Shown in pieces: positions 18,962-27,546 of a DNA stretch of 64,000 nt; position 1 is the first letter of the stretch; the number at the start of each line of letters is the position of its first letter. The stretch comes from Stanieria sp. NIES-3757 (lineage in GTDB: Bacteria > Cyanobacteriota > Cyanobacteriia > Cyanobacteriales > Xenococcaceae). Position numbers and translations under genes: made by a program. The stretch lies in the NCBI GenBank assembly GCA_002355455.1, contig AP017375.1, forward strand, positions 3,534,001 through 3,598,000, in the 5' to 3' direction. The notes below the pieces were generated by a model, which was not told where the DNA came from, searched no databases, and saw only the letters and a list, made by a program, of their open reading frames with translations.

Positions 18962-20005
18962 TTATTGAGCGAGTACCTCTGTAAGTTTTACTCCCACGGT
19001 AGAACCACCTTCAAAAACTGTTCCCGTGGTTTGATTTTCCAAACGAGTTTGCACTGCTTGATATACTCCTTCTGTTAAAGGAACGTAACCAACTTCACTT
19101 ACTAGTTCGCTATTGGCAGGATCCATATAATAGTTGACAAAACTCTGCACTTCTGGACGAGACAAAGCCTCTTTTTTAACGTAGATAAAGATAGGACGTG
19201 CTAATGGTTGATAGGTACTGTCATCTACTGTTGCTACTCCAGGAGCAACACAACCATCTCCATTACTCGGATCTCCGTCGTCAATACTGATGGCTTTGAG
19301 ACTGTTTTGGTTTTCTTCATAGTAAGCTAAACCAAAATAACCCAAGGCATTGGGGTCGTTAGCCACACCCTGCACGATGACATTATCATCTTCACTAGCA
19401 GTATAGTCACCACGACTAGCTCCTTCTTCACCGTTAATAGCATCAGTAAAGTAGTCAAATGTCCCCGAATCAGTACCCGCTCCGTAAAGAGTCAGTTCTT
19501 GATCTGGAAACTCTGGTCTGACTTGATTCCAGTTGGTAATCTTACCCTGAGCTGCTGGTTCCCAGATTTTTTTAAGTTCTTCAGTAGTCAAGCAGTCTAA
19601 CCAATCATTTTGAGGGTTTGCTACCACTGATAGTGCATCGTAAGCAACTGGCAGTTCGATATACTCAATTCCTGCTTGCTGACAAAGTTCTATTTCTTCA
19701 GTTTTAATGGGACGGGAAGCATCTTGAATATCGGTTTCTCCCGCACAGAATTTTTTAAAACCACCTCCAGTACCAGAAATTCCTACTGTTATTCTAGTTC
19801 CAGGATTGGCTATTTGAAATTCTTCCGCCATTGCTTCGGTGATGGGAAATACCGTACTTGAACCGTCAACCGTAATCAATCCACCATCTTGCTGCTTATT
19901 AGCATTGGAAGCAAAGGATTGAGTGGCTACGCTACCAACAGATACACTGGCGAGCAAAATAGCTAGGGTTGAACTTAAAGGAAGCTGATATTTCTGCTTC
20001 ATCAT
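18962..20005 (-). CDS. pstS: Phosphate-binding protein PstS (first copy in the island)
   Basis: A 347-residue exported phosphate-binding protein. After a signal peptide ending near ATQSFAS, the ligand loops [19 protein letters not shown] and [10 protein letters not shown] are intact. It heads the pstS-pstC-pstA-pstB set. A single ATCAA-N6-TTGAT site lies 126 bp upstream of its start, so ArsR may control it. A second, divergent pstS lies at 14955-15980. Confidence 0.93.
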   Translation of the reverse strand: MMKQKYQLPLSSTLAILLASVSVGSVATQSFASNANKQQDGGLITVDGSSTVFPITEAMAEEFQIANPGTRITVGISGTGGGFKKFCAGETDIQDASRPIKTEEIELCQQAGIEYIELPVAYDALSVVANPQNDWLDCLTTEELKKIWEPAAQGKITNWNQVRPEFPDQELTLYGAGTDSGTFDYFTDAINGEEGASRGDYTASEDDNVIVQGVANDPNALGYFGLAYYEENQNSLKAISIDDGDPSNGDGCVAPGVATVDDSTYQPLARPIFIYVKKEALSRPEVQSFVNYYMDPANSELVSEVGYVPLTEGVYQAVQTRLENQTTGTVFEGGSTVGVKLTEVLAQ

Positions 20006-20130
20006 AAATTTTTAAATTCCTCTTTAACTCTTTTTAACTTGTGAGACTTAACTTAGAATTTGCATCACTATATAAGTCCCTTTAATCGCTCAAATATAAA
20101 AGTACTAATACTCGGTAACAAGGATAATAT

Positions 20131-20146
20131 ATCAAAAAAAGTTGAT
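20131..20146 (-). promoter_or_regulatory. Predicted ArsR operator upstream of pstSCAB
   Basis: One perfect ATCAA-N6-TTGAT inverted repeat, extended by flanking T and A to TATCAA-N6-TTGATA, lies between arsR and the first pstS. It has the same half-sites and spacing as the tandem pair at 16023-16056, suggesting the same regulator binds both. No clear second copy sits next to it. Confidence 0.65.
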
Positions 20147-20247
20147 AAATAAAATATTTTTTTTAGTTCTTACACAATTTAGTTTGAATAAGAATTGAAG
20201 GAATTTATATTTTCTGTATTTTTTTTCTCAACAAAAAAAGTTAATCT

Positions 20248-20565
20248 TTAATCACAGCCTCTTGCTGGTAAAATATCTCCAAAACGTCGATATTCGGCTA
20301 AATACTGTTCGAGAACAATAAACTGAGCCAAATTGAGACTATAGTAAATCCAACGTCCTTCTTGTCGAGCGCGAACGAGATTGGCTTCCTTGAGAGTTTT
20401 TAGATGGAAAGAAAGTTTCGATTGATTTACCTCTAGTTTGTTACACAGTTCACAAACACATAACTCATGAGAGTGCAACAGTTCGATAATTTGTAACCTT
20501 AAGGGTTCTGATAGCGCGTGAAAACCAGCCCAAATTTGGGTTAAATCTGAAGTAGTAACTTGCAT
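20248..20565 (-). CDS. arsR: ArsR-family arsenic-responsive repressor
   Basis: A 105-residue winged-helix repressor. I start it at the ATG at 20565; a longer frame from 20670 adds residues that do not resemble the family. The recognition helix is CELCNKLEVNQSKLSFHLKTL, quoted in part as NQSKLSFHLKTL. The As(III) site C36-V-C38-E-L-C41 lies in the DNA-binding helix, as in classical ArsR, so arsenite or antimonite would release it from DNA. A near-match to its operator overlaps its own start codon. It heads the island and probably represses both pst and ars units. Confidence 0.93.
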   Translation of the reverse strand: MQVTTSDLTQIWAGFHALSEPLRLQIIELLHSHELCVCELCNKLEVNQSKLSFHLKTLKEANLVRARQEGRWIYYSLNLAQFIVLEQYLAEYRRFGDILPARGCD

Positions 20566-20579
20566 CAAATTTATTTGAA
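20564..20579 (-). promoter_or_regulatory. Imperfect ArsR operator over the arsR start codon
   Basis: The sequence ATCAAATTTATTTGAA keeps one full half-site, the 6-bp spacer and four of five bases of the other half-site of the ATCAA-N6-TTGAT motif. It overlaps the arsR ATG, which would suit weak autorepression. Confidence 0.45.
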
Positions 20580-20711
20580 ATGTTTTTTTTATTTTAGACT
20601 CATTGCTAACCAGGTTGCTAAACACATCCTTCCTGGCAATAAAAAAGGCATCCATTAAGGATACCAACAAAAAAAATTTTAGATGTTATTGTAATTTTAC
20701 AGCGAGAAAAC

Positions 20712-20849
20712 TTATCGAAATCCCACTGCTGCTTGCCAAACAAAAGCCAGTAAAAGGAAAAATAAGGGAATCAAGGGCAGAACATCTACTAAAGGGTTAA
20801 AAATAGCGTAGGCTTCTGGTAGCTTTGCTAATAGCATTGCTGCTTCCAT
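20712..20849 (-). CDS. psbK: Photosystem II reaction-centre protein PsbK
   Basis: A 45-residue single-span thylakoid protein. The precursor starts [20 protein letters not shown], and the strongly conserved mature core [17 protein letters not shown], then [18 protein letters not shown], identifies PsbK. The first eight or so residues form the short leader removed on maturation. GGAAGG lies about 11 nt before the ATG. It sits alone between arsR and the SbcD-like gene. PsbK binds near CP43 in photosystem II. Confidence 0.95.
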   Translation of the reverse strand: MEAAMLLAKLPEAYAIFNPLVDVLPLIPLFFLLLAFVWQAAVGFR

Positions 20850-20973
20850 ATATCTATCTACCTTCCAAAAATTTTCTTAAAGATAGTAGCAATGGTATCA
20901 CGATTTGGATATGTATAAACGCTCCTCTTACCAGTTACCAGTTATCCCTAAAACCTAATCTTTTTGTCAATGC

Positions 20974-22206
20974 CTAATTTTCTACTGTATCTTTAGCTAG
21001 CAAACTTTGAGCAGCATTAATTAAATCTACTTTAAGCTCTTTTAGATCTTCGCGGTTATTTAAATAGGTTTTTAGTGCAAAGATCGGATCGAGAGTGTTT
21101 TCTACTCCTAATTCTGGCAGACGCGGACGAGCTAATTGACTAATTAATTCAGGACGAATTGTGTAACTATGAGCAGGTTGAAGAGCTTGATAAAGTGCAG
21201 TTGTATTAATTAATTCTAATTGTTCAGAGCGGATTTGATAAATTAGTCTGACTACAGCATCTTCGATTGGTTCTTTTGCGATCGCATTTAACACTGCCTC
21301 TTGAGGATCTTGCGCGCTAGAAATATCTAAATTAATCGTACAAAAAGGACGAACGGGTAAGGGACAAAATTCCCAATTTACTTTTCCTTTCGCTATTTCT
21401 AATAAAACATAGCCTTTATCTTCTTTTTCTTCGCTAAAATCAACTCTTTCAATACTGCCAGGATAAATGATCGGAGGATCGTTAGTTTTGTTGAGATTTT
21501 GATGTTTGTGAACGTGACCTAAAGCGACATAATCAAATTCAGGACGAATTAACAACGATAGGGGAATGCTAAATCCTTTTCCTACGGCGAGTAATCTTTC
21601 TGCACCCAAATTAGCACGATCTGCCATCAAATGACCTAACAGGATCGTAGGCACATTAGGATCGAGACGACGAATTTCCGCTTCTAAAACTGGTTGTAAC
21701 TTTTCGATTAATAATTGATGGACTTCTTCTAAAGATAAACCTTCGGTTTCAGGACGAGTAAGCAGCGTCGAACGATTCAACCAAGGTAAAGTAATAACTT
21801 GAAGACCACCATTAATAGTATTAATGCGATGGGTAGTAATGCGATCGCCCACAATAAATCCAGGCACTACTAAGGTACGATAAATACATAAACTCGCTCC
21901 TCCATTGCCTTGAGAATGTTGATCGTGATTGCCTACTAAAAGAATAGTAGGAATATTGGCATCAGCTAAACGGCGAAACTGGCTAGCAAAAGCTTCATGA
22001 ATAAAAGGTGCAGGTGTCGCATCAGGAAAAGCATCTCCAGCAAATAAAACTACATCTACAGGTTCTGCGATCGCTCTGTCAATACAAATACTTAAAGTTT
22101 TAACAAAATCTTCTAAACGAGTATTTATTCCAGTTTCAGGATTGATTCTACCGTGAGAAAAACCGCTTCCCAGATGAATATCTGCCAAATGAAGAACTTT
22201 GATCAT
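20974..22206 (-). CDS. SbcD/Mre11-family DNA repair exonuclease
   Basis: A 410-residue metallophosphoesterase. The calcineurin-type metal motifs appear in order: ADIHLG at residue 8, FAGDAFPD, LVGNHDQHS, LGHLMAD and LGHVHKH. The C-terminal 130 residues form the capping and SbcC-binding region. It should act as a nuclease with an SbcC ATPase on DNA ends and hairpins; no sbcC is adjacent, which is common in cyanobacteria. Confidence 0.88.
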   Translation of the reverse strand: MIKVLHLADIHLGSGFSHGRINPETGINTRLEDFVKTLSICIDRAIAEPVDVVLFAGDAFPDATPAPFIHEAFASQFRRLADANIPTILLVGNHDQHSQGNGGASLCIYRTLVVPGFIVGDRITTHRINTINGGLQVITLPWLNRSTLLTRPETEGLSLEEVHQLLIEKLQPVLEAEIRRLDPNVPTILLGHLMADRANLGAERLLAVGKGFSIPLSLLIRPEFDYVALGHVHKHQNLNKTNDPPIIYPGSIERVDFSEEKEDKGYVLLEIAKGKVNWEFCPLPVRPFCTINLDISSAQDPQEAVLNAIAKEPIEDAVVRLIYQIRSEQLELINTTALYQALQPAHSYTIRPELISQLARPRLPELGVENTLDPIFALKTYLNNREDLKELKVDLINAAQSLLAKDTVEN

Positions 22207-22403
22207 AATAATTCTCTTAGATGTTGTGGATAAAATCTTGCTGATACTATAAATTTTTAAACAAAAAACTCCAATAAATAAAGCAAATCAAATTATGTTA
22301 AAACTCATTATTATTACTCTAATTGCTGATAGGTTCCTACAAAAAACACTGCCAATCAATAACTCCATCTGAGTTCATCCATGTTCATCAATGGATAGAT
22401 TTT

Positions 22404-22658
22404 TTAACCGTACTTAAATTTAAAATACAAAATTGTTGAAGCAAAAATAAAAGTCATAATATTAGCAACTATGACAGGAATATCTCCAACACACAAACCA
22501 TAAATTATCCATAAAAATACTCCTGTACAAAAAGTTAAAAACATTCCCAAAGAAATATCTTTAGCTGATTTACTTTTCCAAGTTTTAAGAACTTGAGGAA
22601 GAAAGGCGATCGTTGTCAAACCACCAGCAAGTAGACCAATGACAGTAATAAAATTCAT
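22404..22658 (-). CDS. SemiSWEET-type sugar transporter (PQ-loop)
   Basis: An 84-residue membrane protein with three hydrophobic helices, the unit length of SemiSWEETs, which dimerise to transport sugars. The PQ-loop signature is seen in FLPQVLKTWKSKSAKDISLG, and an asparagine lies in the third helix (VANIMTF). It stands alone; the sugar is not known. Confidence 0.88.
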   Translation of the reverse strand: MNFITVIGLLAGGLTTIAFLPQVLKTWKSKSAKDISLGMFLTFCTGVFLWIIYGLCVGDIPVIVANIMTFIFASTILYFKFKYG

Positions 22659-22721
22659 TTTTGTGCGAGCAAATAAAAAAGTTTTGCTTATAGTTTAATC
22701 AAGTTAATTGACAAAAAAAAA

Positions 22722-23180
22722 TTAATCAACAATGATTACTGCTTCTGGATTAATTAATAATTTAACGCGATCACTATACTTCAAATTAGGAATAGAAGGA
22801 GCAATAATTTCTAACGTAGACTTATCTTGAAAATGTCCAATTTTAGTTTCTGGATGAGGATAATAAATCCAAGCATTGTAATTTTTTGTTTGAAAAATAA
22901 TTTGACAAGCAGAAAAAGAAAAATCTTCCGCAGGATAATCAGGATGCCATTGAACTTGCTTAAAAGTATATTCTGGATGTTCCAAAATAAAATTAGCAGG
23001 TGCAATTGAAATATTTAAAGTACCTAAAAAACATGAGCTTAAATCTAATCCTCGCTCTTGAAAAAACGGTAATTGCATGGCAATTGTTCCACGAGGATAA
23101 GGAGTATCATTAGCTGAACCAGAAGCTACTTGATGTCCTGATTTAACCACTCCATTTATTGTTAACCAATTTTGAACCAT
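22722..23180 (-). CDS. Conserved protein of unknown function, possibly DUF120-like
   Basis: A 152-residue soluble protein without signal peptide or membrane segment. The pattern VVKSGHQVASG, then YPRGTIAMQLPFF, then LGTLNISIAP resembles the cradle-loop barrel of archaeal CTP-dependent riboflavin kinases (DUF120), which share an S-G...G-A element and a GTLN motif. The similarity is by eye only. It lies 13 bp from the divergent gene at 23194. Confidence 0.55.
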   Translation of the reverse strand: MVQNWLTINGVVKSGHQVASGSANDTPYPRGTIAMQLPFFQERGLDLSSCFLGTLNISIAPANFILEHPEYTFKQVQWHPDYPAEDFSFSACQIIFQTKNYNAWIYYPHPETKIGHFQDKSTLEIIAPSIPNLKYSDRVKLLINPEAVIIVD

Positions 23181-23193
23181 TAATTTTAATCAA

Positions 23194-23484
23194 ATGAATA
23201 AACCAGAAAATAATCAAACAGAAGAAGCACTAATTAAAGAAGTTTGTCGTCGGATTAGAGTCGCTCGAAGTTATTGGGATGCTCATAATAATCGCGCCTG
23301 TCGTCAGGAAAGAGAAAAAGCCTTAGCACTATATAACACTTTAACTAAAGCACAAAAAGAAAAAATACCCCAAGTTTTAAGAGTTTGGTTACGCTATCGC
23401 AGTGAAAAATATTTTGGTTCACATCAAACTCCACCTCAAGGAAATAAATCAAGTAATAAAAGTAAACATCGTAAAAGAACTTGA
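23194..23484 (+). CDS. Small basic protein of unknown function
   Basis: A 96-residue charged, helical protein without cysteine motifs. The C-terminal 20 residues are rich in K, R, S and N (SSNKSKHRKRT). Its core (RRIRVARSYWDAHNNRACRQEREKAL, quoted in part as RVARSYWDAHNNRACRQE) looks like a helical bundle and may bind nucleic acid. It is divergent from the gene at 22722. I do not recognise a family. Confidence 0.6.
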   Translation: MNKPENNQTEEALIKEVCRRIRVARSYWDAHNNRACRQEREKALALYNTLTKAQKEKIPQVLRVWLRYRSEKYFGSHQTPPQGNKSSNKSKHRKRT

Positions 23485-23535
23485 TTGTTTGGTTTCATTA
23501 AATTAGAAATTATTTCAAATAGTCAGACAAGCAAT

Positions 23536-24477
23536 TTACCTAAGTTTTTCTTGGACAAACTGGCTTAATTTTTCAATAACTAAAGCATTGCCTTGCGGAC
23601 TTAGATGAATATGATCGCGGTATAAAAATTCTGGTTGAGGAAAATCTTGAAAAATAGGCAAAAAATCAAGATAAACAAAGTTTTCGGTGATAGCAAAATC
23701 TTGAAGCCTGTTTCTCGCTTTTTTTTCGTAATCTCGCATTCCCTTTGTCTCTGTCTCTCTCAGTAAAGGAGTCATTGCTAACATAAATTGAGTATTTTGT
23801 TCAGCAGCAAGGGTTTGAATTTCTTTAATTGCTGTTAAAATTTTACCAACGCGATCGCCTGGTTCTTGTTTAATCTTTTCTAATTCAGGAATCGGTTGAT
23901 TTTGACCAAACTTTTGATTAAATAATTCGACTAACGCTAAAGGCGGTTTACTATCTGGATAATTCTTCTCTCTCCCAACAGGTAAAGCAGTTGGTGCAGT
24001 CCCAAACAAATCATCTGTATTAATTACCAAAATCAAAAGATCGGCTTCAAATAAGCCAAAACGACGCAAATAAGCCAGTTGATTGCGAGGACTCCAAGAA
24101 TTAGCTGAAACATTTAACACTTCCACTGTTTGATTTTGAGCCAAATTAGACTCAATTTGCCGTTTCAGTAAAGTAGAAAGAGTTTCCTCTTGATCTGTCC
24201 ACCAACCTCCATTAACAATCGAATCACCCAATAACATCACCCGAAAAGTATCAGTAGATTTGTTAAGTGCGATCGCTTTATTTCGCATAGAATATTGATT
24301 AATTACAATGCTATTACCCATCCGACGTAACTGCTGATTTGGTTTGAGTAAGTAGCCAATTTCTTCGTCGGGAATATATAAAGGAGGATTGCCTAATCCC
24401 CATAACAATCGCAAACCACCTTCGACAAAAATGATAATTCCCGTCACACTAGCAAGGATAATCAATAAGAGCTTCAT
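23536..24477 (-). CDS. Membrane-anchored SGNH/GDSL hydrolase
   Basis: A 313-residue protein with one N-terminal transmembrane anchor (MKLLLIILASVTGIIIFVEGG, shortened to LLLIILASVTGIIIF) and an SGNH hydrolase domain. Block I is LLGDSIVNGG with the catalytic serine; the catalytic Asp-His pair is in YRDHIHLSPQGN near the C-terminus. The ATG at 24477 is preferred to a TTG five codons upstream. Such proteins often act as esterases or O-acetyl transferases on envelope polysaccharides; the substrate is unknown. Confidence 0.82.
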   Translation of the reverse strand: MKLLLIILASVTGIIIFVEGGLRLLWGLGNPPLYIPDEEIGYLLKPNQQLRRMGNSIVINQYSMRNKAIALNKSTDTFRVMLLGDSIVNGGWWTDQEETLSTLLKRQIESNLAQNQTVEVLNVSANSWSPRNQLAYLRRFGLFEADLLILVINTDDLFGTAPTALPVGREKNYPDSKPPLALVELFNQKFGQNQPIPELEKIKQEPGDRVGKILTAIKEIQTLAAEQNTQFMLAMTPLLRETETKGMRDYEKKARNRLQDFAITENFVYLDFLPIFQDFPQPEFLYRDHIHLSPQGNALVIEKLSQFVQEKLR

Positions 24478-24690
24478 CAAGAACAACCACAACCCAAATT
24501 AATCTTTATAAATCAATATCCCGAACAGGACTCCACCCTATAATATAAAGGTCAGTTATGATAACGTCATTACGAACATCTCAAGCTTTGGAACTTTATC
24601 TCCAAAGAAAAAGAAGTGTTCTCTAATTTAAATTCCGAGCAAACTAGCCTATTGTTTCGTGGCTTACAAGCAAATAGGAGCAATACACTT

Positions 24691-24831
24691 ATGTCAGATC
24701 TAAATCGTGGAATTATGAAATTTGACGGAGCAGACAAACCAGTTGTTGTCGCAGTCTCCGCAGCTTTGATTTTTGGTAGCATTCTTGTGTTAATTATATG
24801 GGCAATTAATTCTGCTTACGCGATTAATTAA
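24691..24831 (+). CDS. Small single-span membrane protein
   Basis: A 46-residue protein starting MSDLNRGIMKFDGADKP followed by one hydrophobic helix of about 25 residues. AGGAG lies 10 nt before the ATG at 24691, which is why longer upstream starts are rejected. It resembles conserved small thylakoid-type proteins of cyanobacteria in size and layout, but I cannot name it. It lies 78 bp upstream of tRNA-Tyr. Confidence 0.7.
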   Translation: MSDLNRGIMKFDGADKPVVVAVSAALIFGSILVLIIWAINSAYAIN

Positions 24832-24909
24832 ACTAACCGAGAAAATTTTTTTCTAAAAGTGAAAAAAATAGAAAAAGGTATGCTACTATAAATAACCGTG
24901 ACGCAAAAA

Positions 24910-24994
24910 GGGTCGATGCCCGAGTGGTTAATGGGGGCGGACTGTAAATCCGCTGGCTATGCCTACGCTGGTTCAAATCCAGCTCGGCCCACCA
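24910..24994 (+). tRNA. trnY: tRNA-Tyr (GTA)
   Basis: Class II tRNA with a long variable arm. The acceptor stem GGGTCGA pairs with TCGGCCC, the anticodon loop is ctGTAaa with GTA at 24944-24946, and the T arm reads GGTTCAAATCC. The discriminator A at 24991 is followed by an encoded CCA (24992-24994). Confidence 0.95.
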
Positions 24995-25022
24995 CAATTA
25001 ATTTTGACAAGTTAATACAATT

Positions 25023-25094
25023 GCCCTTGTAGCTCAGTGGTAGAGCACACCCTTGGTAAGGGTGAGGTCACGAGTTCAATCCTCGTCAAGGGCT
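25023..25094 (+). tRNA. trnT: tRNA-Thr (GGT)
   Basis: A 72-nt tRNA. The acceptor GCCCTTG pairs with CAAGGGC, the D arm is AGCTCAGTGGTAGAGC, the anticodon GGT is at 25055-25057 and the T arm is GAGTTCAATCCTC. CCA is not encoded. Bases 25043-25057 with the preceding GTA (25040-25042) form the apparent target and PAM of the adjacent CRISPR-associated transposon. Confidence 0.96.
25040..25059 (+). other. Homing protospacer and PAM inside tRNA-Thr
   Basis: GTA at 25040-25042 fits the GTN PAM of type V-K systems. The next 15 bases, GAGCACACCCTTGGT, match the terminal guide encoded at 25255-25274 on the minus strand with one mismatch; 15 of the first 17 bases agree. The transposon end starts at 25103, which is 60 bp beyond the PAM and within the 60-66 bp insertion window known for V-K elements. 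Confidence 0.85.
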
Positions 25095-25102
25095 TTTTTA
25101 TT

Positions 25103-25215
25103 TGTACAGTGACACTTTATTTGTCATCGGGGACACATTACTGTCATTGAGTCAAATTATTTGTCGTCGGGACTAATTGTTGTCTTTAAAATAGTAGTGA
25201 CAAATTAATGTCATT
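25103..25215 (+). repeat. Left end of the CRISPR-associated transposon
   Basis: Begins with TGTACAGTGACA and contains repeated transposase-binding-type motifs: TTTGTCATCGGGGACA, TTTGTCGTCGGGAC and GTGACAAATTAATGTCA. The motif set and order closely resemble the left end of the Scytonema hofmannii V-K element (from memory of that sequence). It lies on the tRNA-proximal side, consistent with the left end facing the PAM. Confidence 0.85.
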
Positions 25216-25254
25216 TTTAGACGATAGATATTATTTATCATTCCTATACAATTA

Positions 25255-25467
25255 CAATGACCAAGAGTGTGCTCCTTTCAATCCATCTTAACACTCAAAA
25301 AATTGACTATTCTCTAATAAGAATGATCATTAACATTGAAATAATTTAGAGAAGCTTTTTTCCTGCATTGCAGTTCTGTTTCAACCCATCCCTAGCTGGA
25401 ATGATCGTTAAAACAGAAGTAATCAACCCACATTTAACGGGCGCATCCGTCTTTCAACCCATACCTA
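25255..25467 (-). CRISPR. Degenerate type V-K array with terminal homing guide
   Basis: Transcribed on the minus strand. The one well-kept 37-bp repeat lies at 25378-25414 (GTTTCAACCCATCCCTAGCT on the plus strand, then GGAATGATCGTTAAAAC). A decayed repeat starts at 25451 (CTTTCAACCCATACCTA), with a 36-bp spacer between them at 25415-25450. A half repeat remains at 25320-25336. The last, truncated repeat at 25275-25291 (CTTTCAATCCATCTTAA) is followed by the guide GAGCACACTCTTGGTCATTG (25274-25255), which targets the neighbouring tRNA-Thr. The layout is that of a delocalised homing crRNA. Confidence 0.82.
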
Positions 25468-25479
25468 TAAAGAAAAAAT

Positions 25480-25710
25480 GAAGATGGATTCCTCCTTGCT
25501 CGGAGGTGAAGGGGTAGCCACCACTGTAATACATTTACACCACATATTGCTGGGGGCGCACCTTGTTTCTCATCAATTGACGACAGCATCAGGGCGGGTA
25601 GCTACCAGGGTCAGAAAGCACAACTGTCTACCGACAGTCAAACTAACCCAGATTTAACACAAATCAGAGGTTTGAAACAAACATGACTTGCGGCGCTGTT
25701 AATAATGCTA
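25480..25710 (-). ncRNA. tracrRNA of the type V-K system
   Basis: The minus strand between cas12k and the array carries the characteristic V-K tracrRNA blocks in order: AGCGCCGCAAG, GGGTTAGTTTGACTGTC with its hairpin, CTTTCTGACCCTGGTAGCT, CCCTGATGCTG, GGTGCGCCCCCAGCAATA, GTGGTGGCTACC and a hairpin with CTCCGAGCAAGGAGG. An anti-repeat AATCCATC follows at 25500-25493. Unlike cas12k, the RNA looks intact. Ends are approximate. Confidence 0.83.
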
Positions 25711-25741
25711 TTCAATTTTCCAGGTTCGTAATTGATTTACT

Positions 25742-27535
25742 TTAATAATTTAAACGATTAGTATAAGCAGAAATTGCTATTTCCTTTGCTTGATCTTGAG
25801 GACTACCTCTAATTGACTGTTTGCTTTCCTCGATCACAATTCCTGCTTTGGCAGCCTGAGCCTTGATATTTTCCATTAATCTGCCGTAACTCCATTGATG
25901 AACATTAACTCTATACTGCTTGGCGTATTTTTTTTGTCCTTCTTTGTTGCCAGGAATTTTTTGTTCTGCTAAAGCTTGAATTTCGCTTTGAACTATTTCC
26001 CGCATATTCCCTAGTTTTGGTAATACTATGCTTCCTACTTGGTAAGTTTTAGCTAGATTAACGATCGCATTGGCTAACAAACGGTCTAAATGTTGACCTA
26101 ATTTTGATTCTCCCAATTGATTGTTGGCATGATGTTTTTGATTGAGATGACGTTGGTGAGATAAAAAGCTTTTTTGTCGTCTCTGGCGATTGAGAAGTTG
26201 ATAATTATCTCCCAGTAATTGTTTAGTGCTGCGATAAGTAATTACCTTTCCTGAGATGGCATCAATCACTGCTGCTGTAGCTGGTTTTTCTAGTCCCATA
26301 TAAATACCTAATAAAATATGAGCTTGACCTTGATAAAGAGGTCGATCGGGACGAGGAAAAGGGTTGTTAATTCGAGAAAGACAAGTTTGTTTGCGTTTGA
26401 CAAAAGCTTGTTGTTTGGCATTTAAATCGCCTTTTTCTTTCATGCGAGTGAGAGTTGTAGCAATTTCAGCAGCTTTTTCTTGTCTTACCTGTTCTGTTCC
26501 TTCAGCAGTTAATAAACGAGTACCTAGTGTACAGTAAAGAGTGAGATGATTGACATTCCAAGGTTCGCCTTTCCCTTCGCCCTCTTGCCAAGCAATTCTT
26601 GACGAGCGCAACAAAAATAATGCACTCGAATGAAGATTTTTACTAGCTTTTTTGACTTCTTGGTCTTGGTAAAAACGTTGAAATAAAGGTAGTTGGCGTT
26701 GGTCGCAATAAATTTCAAAAATATGTTCGCCCAAGCCACTAAAACGAACGCACAAGCGACTTTTTTCGTTTTTAGACCAAGTCATGTCTTCGTTGGTTTC
26801 GTAGGTAATAGGAAAAGGAACAGATTTGGGTTTAGTTAAGAGTATGTCTTGCCACAATTTAGCTTGTACTTCATCCTGGGGTACGTGAGTTGCGACAGTA
26901 ATCAGAGTATCTAACCATTGTTGCCCAGTTAAATCTCTTCCTTTGGGGGTTTGGCTATTAAGCTTTTTGAGCAGTCGCTCGACCTTGATTTCAGTTTTAC
27001 GGCGACGTTTGGCAAATTTTTTGGGGTCTTCTGGTTTTTGCCTCAATCTACAGCCATTTTTGATTAAGTAAATAATGGCACTGCGACGGAGAAGATTTTT
27101 GGTCTGCTCAAATTTCTCAAACAGAGTGTTGGATAAGGTGCTATCTTCACTAACTTTGAGCGATTCGAGAATTTCTTTAGCTGTGGCGCGAATTGTCTCT
27201 AAACTAGCCTGAGTTTCCTCTACTAATTCTTCATCGCTTTTTAGAATGGCTAGCCAGCGTTGTTGTCCTTGAAGTCGGTACTTTAATTGTTTCTGAAGCT
27301 TTAACCAAGACTTATAAATGTATGTGACAAGCGCGATCGCACTTGTATAAAACCTTGCGGGTTGACCGATGTAGCGAGGGTCGGTTTTAAGAGGTTCGCA
27401 AAGATTTTTAATTGTACCAATAGGAATTTTCCCTTTAGTTTTCCAGGTTTCAAAGTCAAGATAATTTGCAAAATTTTTACCGCAAAAAATAGCTTGGAAA
27501 ATAATTTCAACAACAGACTAATAAGTTTACTTGGA
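25742..27535 (-). pseudogene. cas12k: cas12k, N-terminally truncated and frameshifted
   Basis: About 590 codons of Cas12k, the RNA-guided DNA-binding effector of V-K transposons (normally near 640 residues). The long open part, from about 27480 to 25742, includes FETWKTKGKIP, EPLKTDPRYIGQPARFYTSA, FAKRRRKTEIKVERLL, TNEDMTWSKNEK, GEGKGEPWNVNHLTLYC and KKYAKQYRVNVHQWSYGRL. It has no ATG, GTG or TTG before a TTG at 27046. Near 27480-27520 the frame shifts; LISLLLKLF, matching family residues about 30-40, is read in another frame. The first 28 or so residues are missing, and the sequence runs into the helicase 3' end at 27547. A 434-residue product from 27046 would lack the N-terminal lobe. Confidence 0.88.
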
Positions 27536-27546
27536 TAATTTTTTGT

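Noticed and set aside
20566-20670. N-terminal extension of ArsR to 20670
   Set aside because: The extra 35 residues do not resemble the family, and the internal ATG gives the usual length.
27301-27513. A separate 70-residue gene beginning MLKLFSKLFFAV
   Set aside because: It is mostly an out-of-frame reading of cas12k; the other frame gives the conserved Cas12k sequence.
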